From Coniferiporia sulphurascens (Eukaryota; Basidiomycota; Agaricomycetes; Hymenochaetales; Hymenochaetaceae): a stretch of 64,000 nt of DNA. Position 1 is the stretch's first letter, and each line of letters opens with the position of its first letter. Under the pieces are notes generated by a model. It searched no databases. It was not told the DNA's origin and saw only the letters and a list, made by a program, of their open reading frames with translations. The stretch is from assembly GCA_002794785.1 (NCBI GenBank), contig NBBA01000004.1:1736001-1800000 (forward strand). Reading direction: 5' to 3'. The translations under genes and the position numbers were made by a program. Positions 45,301-56,985 of this stretch are shown here, one piece after another.

Positions 45301-48300
45301 GCGCGGTGAAGAGGTCTGGTCGTAAATCATCTGCGCATATTCACGCGTGACATCGAACGGCTTTGCAACCAAGTTGGGAACGTATTTTCCGATGAGCATG
45401 TCTGGATTGATCTGCGCAACATTGATTTTCTTCGACAAATCTATGAAAAGAGTATTAGAAATGAACAAACCCGGAGATAATTGAAGCTTACAGGCACGGA
45501 AGGGCATGACACCGGCCCAGAGATAGCGCGAATGGAAGGGAACATCGATACCAGGCAGAGGAATCGTTGCGAAACCACGCTCCAGCTTGATATGACCTTC
45601 AGCAACCTTCTGGTCTTGCGCCTTCTTGAAGCACGACTTGATGATTTCGCCGAGCATCTCCCTGACTTGTTCGAGAGTGAACTTCTCAGCCAACTAACAA
45701 GCCAATACACGCCTGTCAGAAACTTCCAAAATATATTAAATGTGACTTACCTTTGATATGTCCACCTTCTCGATCTTCAAGTAGTTCAGTACATTCGTAA
45801 GCGTTTGGAGCGCAACGAGCTCTCCAGCACAAACATATTGTTGGCCCTACGAATGCTGTTAGTAACGGTATAAATGGCGAGAATATAGCAGAAGTACCTC
45901 AACGTTGTAGTTGACAATTTCAAGAAGAAGTTCGGTACGGTGAGCAATGGAATCGACAATTTCGCGAAGCGCAGAGTCGTTGAAAGTTTTTGAGATACGA
46001 CTCGGGTTAACGGCGCACATTGCGTAGTTCGAGCGGTTCTGCTCGTCACGTTCAACAGCGCGCTGCATCGTGATACCACGGTAGAATACAACATCGACGA
46101 GAGCGGAGATGGGGAGGACATCCGCAATCGATGCAAGCGCGGAGTACTCTCCGAGTGAATGACCGGCGAATCCACTGTCATTTTGCACAAGGCCCTTCGC
46201 GCGCATGTCCTCAAAGGCGGCTTTCTCCGTCACGACAAGTGCAATCTGTGCGAACTGTGTTGCGAAGAGAAGGCCTCCAGGATGACTAAACGTGTACTGA
46301 GGCGTGCGGTTATTGATGTCGGCAAATAGCGGGAGCGTCTTGACTTGCCCATCCTTATCCATCGTGTCGTAGCTCATATCCATGTAGCGCTGACGGATTT
46401 CCTGTCCTTTGATACCACCGAAGTGGATCGTCTTCTCCTTCGGGTTGTTCTTGACAATGTCGACGATCGAGAAGCCGTAAACAGCAAGTAAGTGCTTGTC
46501 TGCACCATCCCAAACAGCACGCGCGGCAGGCGAGTTATTGTAAAGGTCCATGCCCATGCCAGGCTCCTGCGAACCCTGACCAGTGAAAACATATGCAGTC
46601 GTCGGTTGTGCGACCTCAGCAGAGCCCTCCAGGACCTTGATACCCTCCGAGTTCGATGCGGTGATCTTGATCACCATGTTGCCGTTCCTCATGCCGACAT
46701 GCTTGAGGTCAACCTTAAGCTCGTCACCGGGCAGAACCATGCCGACAAACGAGACATCATAACTATTGACATAAACAAGTTAATAAGCATGAATATCATG
46801 AAAGTGAAAAATAACCCACGAAAGTACGCGATCCGGACGACCCTTCGCAGCAACATTCTCAACATAGCGGCGCGTCGCGGCGCTTGACCAGAGACCGTGA
46901 GTAATCGTACCCGGTAGCGAAGCAAAATCAGAGAAGTATGGGTTGATGTGGATCGGGTTAAAGTCTCCCGAAACTTTCGAGTACGGCTCATTCGTAAGCG
47001 GGGCAGTGAATACAGTGGGCACATTTGCGCTCGCCAGACTATAGCCATCGGCAAGCGGCGCAGTTAAGTTCTGCTCTGTACCGTGACGCTGCAAGTATGC
47101 AATAACCGGATTGCCTTGGCAATTGTCGGATTGGAAGTCGACCGATGCAACTTTGACAAGGTTCTTGAGCGGGTCGCGTACAAAGATGTCACCGAAAACT
47201 GAAACGGACGAATAATGTGTCTTGTCCTTGTACGAGACCTCAGACTTGAGACGGAAGATGAGAGACGTGCCAGTCTCGAGCGGCTTCGCATCATTCTCCC
47301 ATTCGAACCACTCCTTCGATTGCAGCACGCCAACAGAAGAATCAGACTTCATGTCGACGATGTAATCTGGCTCCTCGATGACTTCGAACGTGTTTGCAAA
47401 GTCCGTGAAACGACCACGGTAGAGGAATGACGAGACAACCTCAATGGCGGGCTTGCCTTCACGGAGAACATGTCCCTTAACCTTGACGATTTTGCCACTA
47501 TCGTTGTTAATGACGGCGACAACTTGCGCCTCGGCTTGACAAATATCGCCAACCTTAAGCGGCTGTTGGCCGCGGACCATACTGAAGCCATTTGACATAT
47601 GAACGAGCCTCAGAAGATCACCGTCAATCGACTCGGGGAAGATAGCCTTCATAATTGCCTGAGGAACATAGTATAAGTATTGATGAAAAATAGATCTTCG
47701 AACGCTCCCTTACCTGCCAGCCAGTGACGATAGCAAAGTCCATCGGCGCCTGCACACTCTCATTGCGCACTGACTTGAATGCCTCTCCGTCATTGCCAAC
47801 AACGGAGCAGAACTTTTCGACATGCTCCGAGGTGATCGTTACAACTGGTCCCTTAAATGTCTCGCGCGCGTTAATACTCGGTAAGCTGCTGTCGTCGCCG
47901 AACCACAACTTCCAGTAGAACTCCTTGATGCGCTTGTTGCGACCCTCTGAGACTTCGTGTATGGGTGCGAAACCCATGTCGGGGCGGTAGTCAAAGATGA
48001 GGCTCAAAGGCACAGAAACTTCGCGGCGCTCCTCGAACAACGTCACGCTAATTTTCCTCGATTTACCGTCGTAGAGAACCTCAACAGCTTTGAAATCGGC
48101 CTTGTGTTTGCCATACGAGCGGGCAGAGCCATAGAGCGCAACCGACGCAGGTACACCGCCCTTAGACTCCACAACTACCTTTTGACCCGCACGGGGCGCA
48201 AAGAGGCGACGGAGGGGGTTGCTCACGTAAGAAGTGCCTTGAACGACTGAGGATGCGGTCAATAGTGCGCGGAGCCAAGAGAGCTTGCTACCCGCGAGGG

Positions 48301-51300
48301 CGTCTAACCACGCCTCTGTCTGCGGGACTTTTGTGCCAATCGTATAAGTCGTGGATGTTGCGTCCGACTCGGTCGTGACATCAGCAGGAACCACCCGTTG
48401 GAAGGGCGCGGTACCGAGGTAATCGACCGTCGGAACACGCGACGCGTCACCGTTGTAGTAGCGCTCAAGTACTTTCGCGGAAAGTTGCGACGTGATGTTG
48501 CCGAGCATGTCAGCAATGGGCTCGTCTTTCACTTTCGCGTGCTTGGCAGCAACAGGACCCTGCAAAATGCAAACGCGTTGCGGGTCCTGGTCAAAGACGG
48601 CCTCGATGTCTTCCGCAGCCCAGAGAGAGTCCTGAATAATTAACGAAAATTAACAATACTGAAAGCGTCACGATCAAATCAAAACGTACCTTCTTAAACC
48701 AGACCTCGAAGCTAGCATCGAGCACGGGGATGAAGGGAACTGGCTTCTGGCCGGCACGCTGCGCGATAGCGAGGAAGTACGCTTTGTCTTCCGCAGCAAG
48801 GAGCTGCTGGGTAGCCTCAGAGCAAGCCTCAAAGAAATTCTCAATGAACTGGGTCGGATCGTCGAGAGAGGTATAAGACTGCAGAAGCGAAGGTTTGTTG
48901 ACACCAGCGAAACGCTCCTCGATACGACGCAACCAGTCGCCCGTGAGGTTACGAAGGGAAAGGTCGACCCAGCGGCCCTCGTGCGCGACATACATCAAAC
49001 GCACCATCCGCAATACGGTCTCTTCGTAAGTCATGTCGCCAATGTCCGCAACGACACGACCGTCCTTCTTCCATCCGAACCACGGCTTCGCAAAGTCACG
49101 GTTAAGCTTCTCAATGACTTCTGTGCGGTGCTGCGCGAGCCAGTCCGCACGTTTCTCCTTCGGGAGCTTGAACACGCCGTCATCAAACTCCTTCCAGAGT
49201 TTCACCGCACGGGTCGCGACCTTGTGGATCGGTTCGCCAAGCTCAGAGCGTACAGTCAAGATTCCGCCGGTCTCACGTGCGTACGTGCCTTCCCAGAGGG
49301 CATCGCCGACGCCGGACGCCGCAACAATGAGGTCCTTTACACTCGAGGAGGTATGTGCCTCCTTCGCAATCATCACGCGCGACGCGAAAAGGAAGCCATC
49401 AAAGGGCATTTTCTGCACACCGAAGAGATCAGCCGACCAATCACCAGTAAGATACGGCCAGATATCGTCTGAACCTCCGAAGCCGGACCCAGCGACGAGC
49501 GAAATGTTCGACTGCTGACGAATAGAGGCATATGTCGCAAGGATAGGCTGGTGGAAGTCCTCACACGAGTGATGACCTCCAGCACGACCACCGGTCCACT
49601 GCATGATGACAGGGAAATCAGGGTTCGCTGCTGCGATGCTGACGACCTGACGAATGCCATCGACCGAACCAGGTTTGAACGCTACATGCTTGAAGCCAGC
49701 CGCCTTCAAGTTCGTGATGATCTCCACCGCCTTCTCGGTACTCGGTACTCCCGCAGCGACGCAGAAGCCCTCAACGGGAACGCCCTCCGCAGCAAGTTCC
49801 TGCCAGAGAGGGAGCTGAAAGTTGAATTGACGAGGGTTAATGTAGAGCGAGTTGAGTGTCAGACCGACGCCTGCAGGAATTTGCGCCTGAATTTCGGCAA
49901 CTTTCGCACGCAGCGCAGCCGCATTGTAGTGTCCGCCACCGGCGAGTTCGACATGATAGCCCGCACGGAGAACAGCGCTGACAAAGCCCGCCTTCACGGT
50001 CGTCGGCGTCATGCCTGCAACCATAATTGGTGGTTTGCCGAGCAGGCGCGAGAAGGGTGTGTCAATGTGCACCTTTCCGTCACTGATAATGTATTTCAGT
50101 AATGATTTTTAGGAAAATGAGAACGCCCTAAATACCTGGTCTTGACCAGCGAAGGAGACCATTTCTTTGTCCACCATTGCTCGCGCTTCACTTCCCGCGA
50201 GTCGTAGAGCTCCGCAGCCCCCTTGCCCTTCTCGCCAATAACGACGACTCTAACACCGCGACCTTCGAAGTTGCGTGCGGTGAGGGAACCAATGCCGCTC
50301 AGTCCACCGGGACCAAAGTCAACTGCGTGCGTCGCGGTCTCCGGGAACTTAGTTGCCACAGTCCAATGGATCGGTTGCGTGAAAATCTGGTCGCAGAGCG
50401 AACGCACAACGGATGCCTTGAGCTCACGAATGTCGGAGCCTACGAAACAATAGCGTGAGCATAATGATACTATATGGAGACAGCTGAGGAGCATATACCA
50501 TCTTCGGTATGATAAACGGGAATGGCGATGTCCGCCGGAGCCCATAGTTCATCGCCCTGGAGATCTTCCAAGACCTTCTCGGTCGCACCCTTGAGATATT
50601 CGCTGTGATAGGGAACACCAACGACCAAGAAGCGCACTGAGAATACTGGCTTGCGTTGCGAGAACGGTGTCTTGCTCTGGTCCAGGCCAGGTGCTGCACG
50701 AATCTTCCTCAAGTTGACAGCGAGACCATACAAAGCCTTCGCAGGGCCAGTGACAACGAACGACCTCGGTCCGTTATTAAGTGATACATAGAGTTGCGAA
50801 TTCTTAGGCAGATGCTTGTTCGTCTTTGTGATATGCGGCTCGAGGTCTTTGAGCGCAAGACCCGCAACACCAAGCATGGGCGATGGCGCACCCTCGCCAC
50901 CCTCAATTGCGTCGCTCACGATGCTTGGCTCGACAGAAAGCACGGGGAACGCATCTTGACCCCGCATGCCACTGAAGAAGAGCCAACGAAGCTCTTTGGC
51001 AGCGTTCTCGATGAATGATTCCTCGCTGTCAGATGCGGCGATGCATACAGCAGAGACAATACCCTGAGAGTGACCTGTCGCTCCATGCAAACGCGTACGC
51101 ATCTCGCCCGGAGTGAGATTCGCAACGCGACATACAATAAGGTACTGAGTGAGTTGCGTGAGACCAATAAGTGGGAAAGAAACAGGAACTGTAGCGAGGT
51201 ATTCGGTCGGCGGGCGGGGAAGCGCGCCAGAGAGCCAAGATATAACGTCGAGCCCAAAGGCGTAATAGGAAGTAGTAGAAGCGGCTGCTAATGGCTGTAA

Positions 51301-52004
51301 GATATTAACTGAGAGAGTCGCGATGAATGTCGCGACGAAGGGCGTGCAAATGTCGTAAAGCGTCTGGAGTTCGTCGAAGTAGACTTCATTGGTGCCTTGG
51401 CCGCCAAAAAGCGCGTAAAGAGATGCTTCGCCCTTTTCTGCTGCACCCAACAGGGCTGACTTAGGTCCTCGTGGGATATCGGCGACATTTTGGGCCTCAA
51501 GTAGTGCGAGGGCACAGTAGTAGGATGAGAGGACTGTCTTCCTAACTTCGGTGTCGAAGGACACGGTGAGTGAATGCACATCCATTTCAGCGAGGTATGT
51601 GTCCGTGAAGGTGCGGAAGGCCGAAGAGAGGACAGCGACACGCGCACTTGCGCAGTTGTTGTGGGGGTCGGGGATGTCGGCGGCGAACGCGAGGAAGCGG
51701 GCGAAAAGCTCTATGGTCGCCTCTGTATCATCCTCGAGTTCGCTCGTCGTCTCAACCGCGTCATTTGCTTTTTCAGAGTGCACGAATTCCTCGCGCAAAA
51801 CCTCAGCGGCGACCCATTCGTCGCCTGACGCGGCGACAGGCACAGAAAACTTCGCGAAGCGACAAGAGAAAAAAAAAGTCAGACGAGCGCTACAACGAAA
51901 AGACAGAGTGAAGAAAAACCGCGACGTACTCTAATCTTTCCCAACTGGATGACAAGGGGACGCTCCTGAGTAGCGCAGATTGCGTGACCGTTCGGAGGAG
52001 CCAT
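39383..52004 (-). CDS. Single-chain fatty acid synthase (beta-alpha fusion)
   Basis: One gene of about 12.6 kb encodes all type I fungal FAS activities, roughly 3,950-4,000 residues. Order from the N-terminus (ATG 52004): acetyltransferase ([12 protein letters not shown]), enoyl reductase with FMN site ([20 protein letters not shown]), MaoC-like dehydratase ([19 protein letters not shown]), malonyl/palmitoyl transferase ([12 protein letters not shown]), then, with no stop, the alpha part: an Ala/Pro linker, acyl carrier domain ([12 protein letters not shown]; phosphopantetheine Ser at 44731-44733), ketoreductase ([16 protein letters not shown]), ketosynthase ([15 protein letters not shown]; Cys codon 41280-41282) and phosphopantetheinyl transferase ([16 protein letters not shown]). 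The beta-to-alpha join lies inside one exon (43747-45693), so fusion is seen directly. About a dozen exons; no break was found in any. It makes cytosolic palmitate and stearate using NADPH. Stop TAA at 39383-39385. Confidence 0.96.
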
Positions 52005-53707
52005 ATCTGCTAGTGGTGGGGGTTTTTGGAACAGCTTCTCCTTGTTGTCGGTCTAAAGTCTAAAGGTCGCGTCGACTAGTAAAAGTCAATGTCTGTTGCG
52101 ATAGGCAGAAAGGGGACGTTGTCAGTACAACGCTGCAGCGGCGAGGAGGGATAAGAGAGGGCTGACCGAACCGGAAGGGAGTAAGGGAAGGACCAGAGAA
52201 GGGGTGTGCTATATAAAATATGTGGACGCGCCCCAAGAGCATGTCCCCAACGACTTGCGCGGTTAGCTGCCCGTACAGCCACAGTGCCCTGAATTAGATA
52301 ACCATTTTCGGTCCTTCCTTTTCCACCAGCCGTGCTTTTGTTTCTCATTCCGACTCCCATTCCATTACGATATAGACCCTCTCAAGGCTTCTCAGGATCT
52401 CTGACCGAACCAGAATCGAATGGCTTGTTAGGCTCACGCGCTACTGGTTTGAATTTGCTCTAGTCAGGCTTGTTGCCCGCTAGATCCCACCTCGTATCTC
52501 CGTCGATCCTCCAGATCCTGATCTGGACTATATGCTGTCGGAGCAGTCAAATATGGATCAGTAGTCTCTATATGCTGTTTATTCGGGACGGCAGATGCGA
52601 TAAAATACCCTTCAGCTCTTTTTATCGCACGTAATATCACCACCGCACCGCCAAGTCTCGCCTCCCTTTACGACTTCCTACACGCTTGTGTGATGAGGTT
52701 CAGTTATCCGAATCATCTCAAGGCATGCTGTACCGCACGTGTACAGCGTGTTCAATTTTTTTTCGTATGGAACTATCCAATTTGTTCGGGCATAAATCTG
52801 CTCACGATATCCGGGTCTTTGATCCTGCCAAGGGTGCGTGTCAGGGCGGCCTCTGACGTAGTGGGTAGTGACTGCGCAAATATCAACAAGCCATTCCCAA
52901 GGAACCGTCGCTAGCCGGGTCCATAACTACCTGAATACTTACATACTGGGGATACGTCACATCAAGATAACTACGCTTCGGAAATCAATAAAAGCCTCTC
53001 ATCCTATGGGGTAGAGAACTTGAATAATCCCCAAGGCATCAAAAGTTTACTAAAGATGCCCATATCGTGTGGCTCTCCCCGAGCTCTCTTTGTCAGCTGC
53101 AAGTCCGGGGAAGCGAGCGTCTACTGGTGTATGAATACGTGGCTGGGCACCTCGATATCCGCATTCGTGAATTTCAAATGTTTCCGTGCCATTTCGCGTC
53201 GATCTCAGGACACCGCCTCCGCCTTTATCGAGATCCCCATTGCTTTGTTCTTAAAGCTAAGCCCCCCAAGAATGAGTAATGCATGCTCAATTGTTTGGGG
53301 GACGAGAATGCATATTACTCAGCGAATGTGGTTCTATGCTATGAGGAATTCACTCGATTCTTAACCACTCCATTTTACAGCTTTTGGGGACGATAATCGC
53401 ACGTGAATGTTCCTAAGCACGTACGTTCACCCGTGACTTCGCCCACGATCTCAATCTCGACTTTATCCGTCTACTCATTTTCCGACATCACCTCGGACGA
53501 AATCTGAGGCAAAGTGGATTGTGGGTGACCCACCATATTTAGCAGTCGGGGTTCCTAGACTTCAAGAAACCAACCGCTGGCTCCGCTATTGAACAACGTC
53601 TACTAACGTGTATCGTACAGATTCGCTCTACGTACATCAGGGTATTTGCCCTTTGATCCCGAACTCGCTGCAAAAGGTCCGCCTTTTCTACTTTAACTTT
53701 CAACGTA
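52005..53707. other. FAS upstream region and malic enzyme 3' flank
   Basis: No gene recognised in 1.7 kb. An AT-rich TATA-like stretch (CTATATAAAATATG on the + strand, 52209-52222) lies about 200 bases before the FAS start and could serve as its promoter core. The last 140 bases belong to the 3' end of the tandem duplication that carries the malic enzyme gene. Confidence 0.45.
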
Positions 53708-56009
53708 CTACGCATCCCCGTTTTCGTCGTAAACATAATCCCCATACACCGGCCTCCAGGCCCCCTCTCTCACCCGTTCCCTCACTTCTTCTAGGTCCCA
53801 GCTCGATTCAACTTCTCCGGCGAGCCCTTCCGAAATCGCCGCTTCTGCAACTGCAACTGCGATCTCGAAGTTTACAGCCTTTGCATCCGCGAAATCAGGC
53901 AAAAGCGCCTCATCCGGGTCGCGCAGGGCGGGTGCGAGCGAGGCGAGGCGCTGTGCACCTGCAATAATCATCCCATCTGAGAGTGCACGCGCGCTCGATA
54001 CGATTGCGCCAAGCCCGAGTCCGGGATATATTAATGCATCTGTGTAAAATATGATGATGAGTAAATAACAAACGAATGGATAGTATGCTCACTGTTGCAT
54101 TCAGCGATGCTACAAGCAGGTGGCGCATCTAGTCAGTATGGAAATAGAAGGACTCGCAGAAAAGAAGGACTGACACATAATCCTTCCCGTTCGGCATCTT
54201 TGCGTTGGGGAACGGGCTGCCCGTCGCAATAAGCGCCTTGCCATTTGTCCAATCATTTGCCTTGTGTGGATGTACCTCGTGTAGGCGACTTGGGTTGCTC
54301 AATGGGAAAATAATGGGGCGGTCTACGTGGTCGGCCATCATACGCACGACTTCTTCCGTGAATGCTCCGGCAACAGTGGACGTTCTGATAAGCACCGTAG
54401 GATGTACTGCGCGCACAACGTCTAGCAGCCCGATCGAATTGTACTCGTTCGCTTGAATCTGCGACGTGTCTGCAGAATCAGACCCAGCCCAATTTTCGTC
54501 GCTTCGCACAAAGTCATCCGTTCCTTCTCTAATACGTTCCTTGCCCAGGCTCCGCTTTACGAGTCCGAATTTGTCAACGAGCCAGAAGCGTGCGTTCGCT
54601 TCCTCCCTTTCAACACCGTCCGCAGTGATCATCGCGTCACGCAATTGGTGTGCAATCCCTAGACCAGCTGTTCCCGCGCCATAAATAATGATACGTTGAT
54701 CAACAAGCTTCGACTTAGTCACGCCAACAGCGGACATGAGCGCAGCTAGTGTTACTGCCCCTGTGCCCTGTCTGAAATATTCATGACTATTAGAAACTTA
54801 ATGCTTTATTCAGGAATGACTTTGAATCCTCACACGTCATCGTTGAATACAGCATGCTTATCCCGGTAGGCGTTGAGTAGGCGTTGAGCATTAGTCACAC
54901 CGAAGTCTTCGAAGTGAAGTAGACTTTGTGGGAAGTGTTTGTGCACTAGGTTGAAAAATCTGTTCGCTAGTTAATATATGCGCTTTGAGATATCTGTCAT
55001 CAACGAACGAACTTATCAATGAACTCATCATATTCCCGGCCGCGTATCCGTTTGTTCCTCCATCCCTGAAACACGGTGTTAAATCTGACTTTAAAGAAAG
55101 CAAGAAAATTGCATACAACGTAGAGGGGGTCATTCAATAAATCCTCATTGTTCGTACCCACATCGAGCGTCACAGGAAGAGCCTTCGCAGGGTCAATTGC
55201 CCCAATCAATCTGAAAATAATATCAGATTTGAGAGCATATGGGAAATACAACTACATACGTGTACACGACCGCTTTGGCTGTGGAGATCTATGAGCAGTT
55301 CCAATATGTAAATTGTAGGTACAAAAATGAGCTTGAGGAGCTGATACCCACACCAATTCCCTAATAAACGGAACTGGGTCATTGATGTGCAATACATAAA
55401 TACTCATAAATACTCACTCCGACGCCCTGATCTCCGATTCCCAGGATGGCCTCAGCATCCGAGCATACGATTAGGTCTAATTCACGTCCATGCGTCTGCT
55501 CGATGAAGTCCTCTTCCATGGTATCCTGGTTTGGGAATGTGAGGTACATCCCTTCACTTCTGCGAAACACATGTGAATACTGGGCTATCGCATCCGCCTG
55601 AACGCGCATGATGGCACGACATATGAGTTATGACAAGCCTTTAAGTCAGCATTCATGTATCGCAAGCCACATACCATGAACTCACTTCAGTGGGTGTGTA
55701 GATAATGGGCATGAGCTCTGTCAAATGCCGTTCAAGCAAGCCATAGTACAGCACGATATTCTGCTCATTCAGGCTCTGTAAGAACGCGTTCTTTTGGAGA
55801 TCACTGTCTTGGCTGCGCAGCTGGTCGTAGGCACGCGTGCATTGCTCTTCTAGCGTGTTGACTGAGAAGGGCAGGCGGCCCGTAAGTCCAAACTGCTTGC
55901 GCTCAGCAACAGTAAACGCGGAGCCCTTGTTCCAGCGTGGGGACGAGAGAAGCGTGTCGCCGCGTAAGCGGAGATTGTAAACCTGTGGCTGTCTGTGTGA
56001 CTTGGCCAT
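53708..56009 (-). CDS. Malic enzyme, copy 1 (FAS-proximal)
   Basis: Oxidative decarboxylation of malate to pyruvate with NAD(P)H. About 570 residues in eight or more exons. Visible family features: [40 protein letters not shown] followed by TPTE (catalytic Tyr), [35 protein letters not shown] (catalytic Lys), [29 protein letters not shown] (metal-binding Glu-Asp), FNDDV plus [12 protein letters not shown], the nucleotide fold [44 protein letters not shown] and [14 protein letters not shown]. An upstream in-frame ATG at 56072 would add 21 residues rich in Arg, Gln and Ser with no acidic residue, a possible mitochondrial leader. Cofactor preference cannot be read by eye. Same strand as FAS, 1.7 kb from its start. 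Confidence 0.93.
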
Positions 56010-56087
56010 GGAGAATGCGGCTTGCAAGGAACGTATCGACCTTTGAGGGGCTTGGGTGCAATGAGATAGCATGCAGCCCTGTGGTAC

Positions 56088-56094
56088 TTATAGG
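56088..56094 (-). promoter_or_regulatory. TATA-like box of malic enzyme copy 1
   Basis: CTATAAG on the minus strand about 80 bases before the ATG at 56009 and about 15 before the upstream ATG at 56072. The same element sits before copy 2. If it sets the start site, transcripts beginning downstream of 56072 would lack the leader. Confidence 0.45.
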
Positions 56095-56985
56095 AATTAG
56101 TGTTATATATACTCAGCCACAGGACTAGTAAGAAGAGTAGGAGCCTATGACGACACCAACCGAGTCTGGCGGTGGTGCGACGGAGAATAAATAGATTACT
56201 ATTCAGGACGCTTCTTTCTATGTTTGAGATCTACAAAGTTAATCATATGGAGCAAGCTGACACCCCTGAACTTCTCCTGAATTCCTTCATCCTAGCAAAA
56301 GTGCGAGCTAGTGCACCAATATACAAGATAACAAATGTGGGACCAATATGAAAGGTTTGTAAGGGAAAGACCGATCCCTCAAGAGTCTTACATATGTACA
56401 TAAGAACACTACCCAGAAGACCTGGCAGCTCTCCAACCAAGACGCTAGTACATACCAAATTATAATTACCACACTCTGACGAGCGATAGAGTTCGGCCCC
56501 AAGGCCTGCAAGGTAAAACGAGGCGATCTGCAATCCGATGGAGCGACCACCTTCGTCACGGTATGTCTAGACAGCTTCTGACTAAAATTTGTATGTGAAG
56601 AGGTGGTCCACGGCATTAATAGTGATGGCGGCCGATCGACCCGTCATCAATCGTCTCAATCAGGGAAATCCGAGCCAGATGAGAGGAACTTAGAAATTTT
56701 TTTGGAGTAAAGAAAACCATCGCAAGATCATAGTTGTGTTTTCCGCATTTTTCTTCAAGTACTGGTGGCGCAAGCTGGTGAAGGAAACTTACCAGATTCA
56801 TCGAAAGTGCGCGGCGCGGCCACGTGCGTCGGGCAACTCCGACAACAAGTGGACGATTTTTTTTAAAGAAACCAACCGCGGGCTTTGTCTCGAGGCGATT
56901 TTGCAATGTGTATCATACAGATTCGCCCCACGTACATACAGTACATTGGAGTAATTACCTCTCTACTCCTCACCCTTTTAACATC
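56095..56985. other. Spacer between the two malic enzyme genes
   Basis: No intact gene. It shares blocks with the spacer between copy 2 and the V-ATPase gene, for example ATGACGACACC near 56145 and 59467, and the GCGGCCACGTGCGTCGGGCA block. The duplication junction falls at about 56836-56865. A hydrophobic minus-strand frame at 56243-56533 has no partner in the second unit and no recognised family. Confidence 0.6.

Larger units (their letters stand above)
53564..56835. repeat. Tandem duplication, unit 1
   Basis: Left copy of a direct duplication carrying a malic enzyme gene with its 3' flank and upstream spacer. The left edge is seen from a shared stretch beginning AAGAAACCAACCGC (also at 56866). 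The right edge is seen from GCGGCCACGTGCGTCGGGCA at 56816-56835, which recurs at 60486-60505 just before the V-ATPase gene. Introns and spacers have diverged while exons stay close. Confidence 0.8.

Noticed and set aside
53020..53364. Plus-strand frame of 114 codons between FAS and malic enzyme, with LVYEYVAGHLDIRIREF in a neighbouring frame
   Set aside because: The kinase-like phrase is short, isolated and in a different frame; no other kinase motif is present.
56243..56533. Hydrophobic minus-strand frame between the malic enzymes
   Set aside because: Not matched in the second duplication unit, no splice context, and it lies in a spacer with stranded promoter sequence.
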